A stretch of DNA of 17,564 nt from Phytoactinopolyspora endophytica (GTDB lineage: Bacteria > Actinomycetota > Actinomycetes > Jiangellales > Jiangellaceae): assembly GCF_004138495.1 (NCBI RefSeq), contig NZ_ML142859.1, positions 210,944-228,507 of the forward strand, in the 5' to 3' direction. The position numbers and the translations under genes were made by a program. Below are positions 13,452 to 17,564 of the stretch, in pieces. The notes beneath the pieces were generated by a model that did not search any database, was not told the DNA's origin, and saw nothing but the letters and a program-made list of their open reading frames with translations. Numbering within the stretch: the stretch's first letter is position 1; the number at the start of each line of letters is the position of its first letter.

Positions 13452-14336
13452 TCAGTCGATACCGGAGTGCAGGAACGCGTCGGTCACCCGGCGTTGCATG
13501 AGCACGTAGCCGACGAGCAGGGGAGCGGCCACCAGCGTCGCCGCCGCCATCAGCGGCCCCCATGCCTGTCCTTGCTCGGTCTGGAAGACGCGCAGGCCCA
13601 CTTGGACGGTGGCGCGGTCCATGCCGCTGGTCGCGAGCAGCGGCCAGAGGTATTCGTTCCAGGTCTGGATGAACACGACGATCCCCACCGCGGTCAGGAT
13701 CGGTCGCAGGTTGGGCACGATGATCCGGAGCAGGATCATCCGGTCCGATGCTCCGGCGACGCGCGCGGACTCGATCAGCTCCCTTGGGAACGCCGCCATG
13801 TGCTGACGCAGCAGGAAGACGGCAAGAGCCAACGATGCGAGCTGTGGCAACACCAGGCCGGCGTAGGAGTCGAGCAGGCCGAGACGGGACACCATCAGGT
13901 AGTGCGGCACGATCAGCGCGGGCTGCGGCACGAGAGCCGTGCCGACCAGGACGGCGAACACGACTGGGCGGCCGCGGAATCGGTACAACGTGAGTCCGAA
14001 CGCCGCCAGCGTGGCGAGCACCAGCTGTCCGATCGCGACCGCCGCGGAGACGACGACGGTGTTCAGGACGGTGCGCCCCACCGGCAATGCCGCTGTGGCG
14101 CTGCGATAGTGCTCGAGCGTCGGCGCGGCGGCGAACGGATCCAGGTCGTACAGAACCTGAGTCGGCTTGAACGACGTGGCGACCGCCCAGAGCACGGGGA
14201 ACGCGATCGCGAGTGCGATCAGGAGCAGCGGAACGTGGGCCGCGGCGCGGTTGAGCCTGCGTCGACGGGTTACCCGGCGTATCCGCGGAGGCCGGCGAAC
14301 GGCGCCGACCCGGCTCTCCGCATCGATGCGTCTCAC
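13452..14336 (-). CDS. ABC sugar transporter permease, MalG type (CUT1)
   Basis: A 294-residue inner-membrane permease. A basic N-terminal tail (about 30 residues, many Arg) precedes the first helix AAHVPLLLIALAIAFPVLWAV. Further helices are near 92-115, 124-146, 158-178, 213-230 and 260-281, giving six in all. The cytoplasmic EAA loop that docks the ATPase subunit is at 186-212 (ELIESARVAGASDRM through IIVPNLRP). The order FPRELIESARVAGAS is typical of MalG-like proteins. The GTG at 14336 overlaps the upstream permease stop by 4 bp (GTGA), and GGGGAG lies 5 nt before it, which supports coupled translation. The open frame continues far upstream, but only as a shadow of the partner gene. It forms the channel with the MalF-like subunit. 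Confidence 0.94.
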   Translation of the reverse strand: MRRIDAESRVGAVRRPPRIRRVTRRRRLNRAAAHVPLLLIALAIAFPVLWAVATSFKPTQVLYDLDPFAAAPTLEHYRSATAALPVGRTVLNTVVVSAAVAIGQLVLATLAAFGLTLYRFRGRPVVFAVLVGTALVPQPALIVPHYLMVSRLGLLDSYAGLVLPQLASLALAVFLLRQHMAAFPRELIESARVAGASDRMILLRIIVPNLRPILTAVGIVVFIQTWNEYLWPLLATSGMDRATVQVGLRVFQTEQGQAWGPLMAAATLVAAPLLVGYVLMQRRVTDAFLHSGID

Positions 14337-15226
14337 CGCTGCTCCCCTCTGCTGGAGACTCTCATCTGAACGGCGACGACGGCGGCGAAGCCGACGGTGA
14401 TCAGCACTGACAGAGCCGAGGCAGGGCCGCCGTCGAAGTAGCCGAAGCCGAGCTGGTACAGCAGGTAGTACACGTTCGATGTCGCGCCGGCCGGGCCGCC
14501 CTGAGTGAGCACGTCGATCACGCCGAACGTCCAGGGTCCGGCGAAGACGACCGTCGCGAACAGCACGACGGTGGTGACCGGCCGGAGCATCGGGAGCACG
14601 ATGTGCCGAAGCAGTTGCCACTCGCCGGCCCGGTCCAGCCGCGCGGCGGCCATGAGATCGGCGTCGATCGACGTCAAGCCCGCGGTGAACAGGATGAAGC
14701 TGAGCCCGAACACCTTCCATCCGGCGACGATGGTGACCGCGATGAACGCGCTCGCCGGCTCGGTCAGCCAGCTGACCGGGCCGGCGCCGAGCAGATCCAG
14801 AGGCGCGCTGGTGATACCGAGGACCGGGTTGAAGATCCACTGCCACATCACCGCCCCGACCGCCGGTGGGATCAGCACCGGTAGGAAGAACACCGTGCGG
14901 TAGAAGCCGGTGAGGCGTCCGCCCAGCCGCCATACCGCGATCGCCGCCAGGCCCGGCGCGACCACGCTCAACGGGATGATCGCCACCATGTACGCGATGG
15001 TGTTCCGCAGCGCCGTACCCGCTTCTGGGCTGGACATGACGTCCCCGTAGTTGTCCGGCCCGGCCCACTGGGGCGCCTGGGTCGTGAGGTTGAAGTCGAA
15101 GAGACTGAGGGTGGTGACCGCGAGCAGCGGGCCGTACATCGTGAGCCCGACGGCGAGCAGCGCCGGTATCAGGTACGGCGCCGGGCCTCGCGCGGTACGG
15201 GCGAGTGCGGTGGTCGCCGGCGTCAC
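14333..15226 (-). CDS. ABC sugar transporter permease, MalF type (CUT1)
   Basis: A 297-residue membrane subunit. The first helix is APYLIPALLAVGLTMYGPLLAV (16-37), followed by an extracellular segment with FDFNLTTQAPQWAGPDNY, typical of MalF/UgpA-like subunits. Further helices are at about 78-98, 108-131, 158-180, 213-230 and 270-288. The EAA loop is at 190-216 (DLMAAARLDRAGEWQ through IVLPMLRP). It pairs with the MalG-type subunit downstream. GTG 15226 overlaps the stop of the binding-protein gene by 4 bp (GTGA), and no strong ribosome site is seen, so translation is probably coupled. No ATP-binding subunit is present in the operon; actinomycete CUT1 systems usually borrow a shared MsiK-like ATPase. 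Confidence 0.94.
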   Translation of the reverse strand: MTPATTALARTARGPAPYLIPALLAVGLTMYGPLLAVTTLSLFDFNLTTQAPQWAGPDNYGDVMSSPEAGTALRNTIAYMVAIIPLSVVAPGLAAIAVWRLGGRLTGFYRTVFFLPVLIPPAVGAVMWQWIFNPVLGITSAPLDLLGAGPVSWLTEPASAFIAVTIVAGWKVFGLSFILFTAGLTSIDADLMAAARLDRAGEWQLLRHIVLPMLRPVTTVVLFATVVFAGPWTFGVIDVLTQGGPAGATSNVYYLLYQLGFGYFDGGPASALSVLITVGFAAVVAVQMRVSSRGEQR

Positions 15227-16575
15227 TGGCCGAGCAGTTCTCGCACGCGCGCCGCGACGTCGGTCAGGGTGGAGTCCGGGTCTGCGCCGGAGATCATGAT
15301 GGGTGCGACGGCGCTGTCCTGCATCAGCTCGAGAGCCTGCTGGCTGTTCTCGCCCGGGAGCACCTGGTAGGGCACGAGTGAGTCCAGCTGCTCGATGGTC
15401 GGCAGCAGCCGGTCGTCATCGGCGAAGAACTCACCCAGATACGCGGGATCGTCGATCAGCGCCGGTCGCAGCGGCAGGTAGCCGATCACCGACGCGAGGA
15501 TGGTGAACCCGTCGTCGCCGGTGAGAAACCGGACGAACTCCCACGCCGCCTCCTGCTTGGCCGGGTCGTCGGCGAAGACGAACACGCCCGCGCCCGAGAC
15601 CGTCGGAGCGATCTGTTGTCCATCGAACGCGGGCAGACCCGCGGTCTCCAGCTCGAACACGCCGTCCGTGGAAGCGGCGAACCCACCCAGCAACGCGGTG
15701 CTGGAGACGAGCATGCCGAGCTCGCCCGCCTCGAACATGGCGACCGCCTCGGACTCGCCGACGGGCGGCTGCGCGCCGCTGTCGGTCAGGTCACCGAGCA
15801 TCGCGAGCGCCTCCACCGCGGGTGGCTCGTCCAGCTGCAGCGATCCGTCTTCGCCGACCAGCCGGCCACCGTTGGAGTTGATCAGCGTCTGGGTGAGGAA
15901 ATCGGACTTGGCCTCGCCGGCGGCATCGACGTAGATGCCCTGGGCTCCGGTCTGCTCCACGATCGCGTGCGCGGCCTCCTCCGCGTCGGCCCACGTCGAC
16001 GGCGGATCTTCCGGATCCAGGCCGGCCTCGATGAAGAGATCGGCGTTGACGAACATGGTCGGCGTCGACACCGAGTAGGCGAGCCCGGCGAGCCGGTCGT
16101 CGTGCATGCCGAGCTGGACGGCGGCCGGGTACATCCCGTCCAGGTGGGCTTCTAGTTCGTCGGCGGGCGCCACCTCGTCCAGCGGCACGTACGGCAGGTT
16201 CTCCAGGACGAATCCGAACTTGCTCCAGCCGATCTGGGCCACGTCGGGCGGGTTCCCGGCGGCGGCCTGAGCATGGACGCTGGTGTGGATCTCGCCTGCC
16301 GGGGTTCCGGCCGGCTCGATGCGGATGTTCGGATGGGTGGCCTCGAACTCGTCGATGAGTTGCTGGGTTCCCTCGCCGCCCACCCCTTCGGTGCCGTAGT
16401 TGTACGACTCGAATGTGAGGGTGACGACGTCGCCGTCGTCGTGACCAGCCTCCCCGGCGGCCGGCGACGACGAATCGGTGGTGCCGTCGTCACCGCAGGC
16501 CGCGACGGTCGCGAGGGTGACGGCCAGCGCGGCGGCGAATGTGACGCGGATCGTGCCGATGCGGTGCAGACACAT
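15223..16575 (-). CDS. Extracellular sugar-binding lipoprotein of an ABC transporter
   Basis: A 450-residue solute-binding protein of family 1. A type II signal peptide spans 1-26 (basic MCLHRIGTIR, hydrophobic core, lipobox VAAC), with acylated Cys27 leading into an acidic linker (GDDGTTDSSSPAAGEAGHDDGD). The mature domain has the typical opening VVTLTFESYNYGTEG, then FEATHPNIRIE, AAAGNPPDVAQIGWSKF, LAYSVSTPTMFVNADLF and the late AAWEFVRFLTGDDG. It would be anchored outside the membrane and deliver a carbohydrate to the two permeases; the sugar cannot be read. ATG 16575 has AGGAG 7 nt upstream, lying inside the last codons of the hydrolase gene, with only 1 nt between that stop and this start. 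The frame stays open to 16770 only by chance. Confidence 0.94.
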   Translation of the reverse strand: MCLHRIGTIRVTFAAALAVTLATVAACGDDGTTDSSSPAAGEAGHDDGDVVTLTFESYNYGTEGVGGEGTQQLIDEFEATHPNIRIEPAGTPAGEIHTSVHAQAAAGNPPDVAQIGWSKFGFVLENLPYVPLDEVAPADELEAHLDGMYPAAVQLGMHDDRLAGLAYSVSTPTMFVNADLFIEAGLDPEDPPSTWADAEEAAHAIVEQTGAQGIYVDAAGEAKSDFLTQTLINSNGGRLVGEDGSLQLDEPPAVEALAMLGDLTDSGAQPPVGESEAVAMFEAGELGMLVSSTALLGGFAASTDGVFELETAGLPAFDGQQIAPTVSGAGVFVFADDPAKQEAAWEFVRFLTGDDGFTILASVIGYLPLRPALIDDPAYLGEFFADDDRLLPTIEQLDSLVPYQVLPGENSQQALELMQDSAVAPIMISGADPDSTLTDVAARVRELLGQ

Positions 16576-16576
16576 G

Positions 16577-17422
16577 TCATGACTCCTGTGAGAGGTGGAA
16601 GGTGTGGTCCGGAACGGCGAGCTCGATGCGGCCGCCGAAGTGCTGCGCCGCCCGTTCGGCCTGGGCCGCGAGCCACCCGTGCCCGGTCCGGGCCCAGTGT
16701 GTGAGGACGAGGCCGCCCACGCCATGGCGGGCGGCGAGCTGACCGGCCTCGGCCGCGCTGAGGTGCCCATGCTCGGTCGTGTCCGGCTCAGTGAGCGTGG
16801 CCTCGGCGAGCAGCAGATCGGCGTCGCCCGCGAGCCGCTCGAACGCCGGCGTCACCGTGGTGTCGGCGCTGTACGCGAGAGTCTGCCCGTTCGACGAGAC
16901 ACGGAAGCCGCAGCACGGCAGCCGGTGCCGCATGCGGACCGGTTCGACCGTGGCGGTCCCGACCTCGATCGGCTCCCCGGGAATGTACTCGGTGACGTCG
17001 AAGACATCCCGGAACACGTGGTCCGTCGGATGTGTGCCTGGGCCCTCGGTGCCCAGCGGGAACAGCTCGTTCAGCCGGCGGAGGGTGGCCGTGGCCCCGG
17101 AAGGCGCGTAGACCGCCATCCGCGGCCGGTCCCCGGGCCGGTGAGCGAGCGCCTTGCCGAAAGTCAGCAGGTCGAGGCAGTGGTCGACGTGCATATGGCT
17201 GATGAAGATCGCCGCCAGCCCGTCCACGGTGGCGGCGGCTTTCGCGGCTACGCCGGGGCCGCAGTCGAGGAGAATCGCTCCTTCGGGCAGGTGCACGAGG
17301 TAGCCGGAGCTCGGCCATCCAGGCTCGGGCATGCCTGCCCGGCAGCCGAGAACCGTCAGACGCAGCCGGTGGTCGTCGGCGAGAGGCGGGACGTGTGCGG
17401 GGAGTGGATGGGGAATGGTCAC
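16577..17422 (-). CDS. Metallo-beta-lactamase-fold hydrolase, RNase Z/Rv1339-like; first gene of the ABC operon
   Basis: A 281-residue MBL-fold enzyme. The two-metal site is complete: SHMHVDH (His76, His78, Asp80, His81), His166 in MRHRLPCC, and Asp187 in AYSADT. GHLSAAEAG (His220) and LTHWA (His242) follow. LTVLGCRAGMPEPGWPSSGYLV near the N-terminus and HVDHCLDL resemble actinobacterial RNase Z-like proteins such as Rv1339, an atypical cAMP phosphodiesterase. A phosphodiesterase or another ester or lactone hydrolase activity is therefore possible but inferred. No signal peptide, so cytoplasmic. GTG 17422 is preceded by TAGCGT at 7 nt, a leaderless layout. The frame runs to 17518 without further support. 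It leads directly into the binding-protein gene with a 1-nt gap, suggesting a joint function. Confidence 0.9.
   Translation of the reverse strand: MTIPHPLPAHVPPLADDHRLRLTVLGCRAGMPEPGWPSSGYLVHLPEGAILLDCGPGVAAKAAATVDGLAAIFISHMHVDHCLDLLTFGKALAHRPGDRPRMAVYAPSGATATLRRLNELFPLGTEGPGTHPTDHVFRDVFDVTEYIPGEPIEVGTATVEPVRMRHRLPCCGFRVSSNGQTLAYSADTTVTPAFERLAGDADLLLAEATLTEPDTTEHGHLSAAEAGQLAARHGVGGLVLTHWARTGHGWLAAQAERAAQHFGGRIELAVPDHTFHLSQES
16583..16587 (-). promoter_or_regulatory. Ribosome binding site of the binding protein, inside the upstream gene
   Basis: AGGAG on the minus strand, 7 nt before ATG 16575. It is contained in the final codons of the hydrolase, so the two genes are translationally linked. 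Confidence 0.65.
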
Positions 17423-17429
17423 GGCGACG

Positions 17430-17435
17430 ACGCTA
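17430..17435 (-). promoter_or_regulatory. -10 box of the hydrolase/ABC operon (leaderless)
   Basis: TAGCGT on the minus strand ends 7 nt before GTG 17422. It is the same hexamer and spacing as at the phosphatase gene (3977). No good -35; a direct repeat covers the -35 position. Confidence 0.45.
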
Positions 17436-17448
17436 AGAACCCCAGGTG

Positions 17449-17516
17449 TGAACGATCTGTCGAGGTGGCGAGCGGGACCTGAACGATCGTGCCGGATTTG
17501 AGGTTGATCGTCCCGC
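17449..17516. promoter_or_regulatory. Candidate operator region between divergent genes
   Basis: TGAACGATC occurs at 17449-17457 and again at 17480-17488, 31 bp apart (about three helical turns). GCGGGAC (17472-17478) and GTCCCGC (17510-17516) form an inverted pair. The first copy overlaps the expected -35 position of the hydrolase operon, so repression there is plausible. Confidence 0.35.
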
Positions 17517-17543
17517 ACCTCAGCACGGTGGGTTTCCGGCGGC

Positions 17544-17549
17544 TAGAGT
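17544..17549 (+). promoter_or_regulatory. -10 box of the gene leaving the right edge
   Basis: TAGAGT ends 6 nt before GTG 17556, the same hexamer and spacing as at the ATPase gene (10910). Confidence 0.35.
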
Positions 17550-17555
17550 CTGATC

Positions 17556-17564
17556 GTGCCCGGC
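17556..17564 (+). CDS. Start of an unidentified divergent gene (three codons visible)
   Basis: Only GTG CCC GGC is visible. It is inferred from the leaderless -10 layout just upstream and from the divergent arrangement with the hydrolase operon. Nothing can be said of its product; a regulator of the adjacent operon would be a natural guess but is unsupported. Confidence 0.3.

Noticed and set aside
13452..15068. 538-codon frame that would fuse the MalG permease with a long N-terminal extension
   Set aside because: The extension is the shifted frame of the MalF permease. GTG 14336 with a ribosome site and 4-bp overlap is the natural start.
16595..17482. 295-codon plus-strand frame over the hydrolase
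   Set aside because: Antisense to a complete metallo-beta-lactamase gene and without domain features.

Overview
The window reads as chromosomal DNA from a high-GC actinomycete. The supporting signs are strongly G/C-biased third codon positions, frequent GTG starts, an AfsR/DnrI-type (SARP) giant regulator, an Rv1855c-like coenzyme F420 (LLM) oxidoreductase, a DUF72 protein, a CUT1 sugar transporter without its own ATPase, and many starts placed 6-7 nt after a TANNNT-like -10 box (leaderless mRNAs). The genus cannot be fixed from the sequence alone. No rRNA, tRNA, CRISPR array, transposase or phage gene is visible.

Left part (1-7207): a partial SGNH/GDSL hydrolase (minus) diverges from a short-chain dehydrogenase (plus). 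The dehydrogenase converges on a class III aminotransferase (minus) across a 24-bp perfect inverted repeat. The aminotransferase diverges from a ferredoxin-reductase-type flavoprotein (plus) over a regulatory region with two 18-bp dyads. Then follow, all plus, a PhoD-like phosphatase fused to a five-helix membrane domain, a small membrane protein and a DUF72 protein.

Middle (7208-12360): an 1106-residue SARP/NB-ARC/TPR regulator (minus) converges on the DUF72 gene across an imperfect 28-bp tandem duplication. Its promoter carries three heptamers at exact 11-bp period, ending 8 bp before a -10-like hexamer, the classical SARP operator layout, so autoregulation is likely. A 367-bp intergenic region with a large inverted repeat and 15-bp tandem GAGTC repeats separates it from a divergent COG1672/DUF234-type ATPase whose C-terminal nuclease-like motif looks degenerate. 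That ATPase region seems less codon-biased than its neighbours and is the best candidate for acquired DNA.

Right part (12361-17564, all minus): an F420-dependent LLM oxidoreductase, then a tight operon transcribed from about 17422 leftwards: metallo-beta-lactamase-fold hydrolase, lipoprotein sugar-binding protein, and two CUT1 permeases, joined by a 1-nt gap and two 4-bp overlaps. The operon plausibly imports a carbohydrate; the hydrolase may process the ligand or a signal tied to it. A further divergent leaderless gene appears to begin at 17556 and run off the window.

No complete, obviously novel multi-gene defence or biosynthetic system is visible. The most distinctive signals are the SARP box, the GAGTC repeat promoter with the altered DUF234 ATPase, the hydrolase-led transporter operon, the membrane-fused PhoD protein, and the long perfect inverted repeat.
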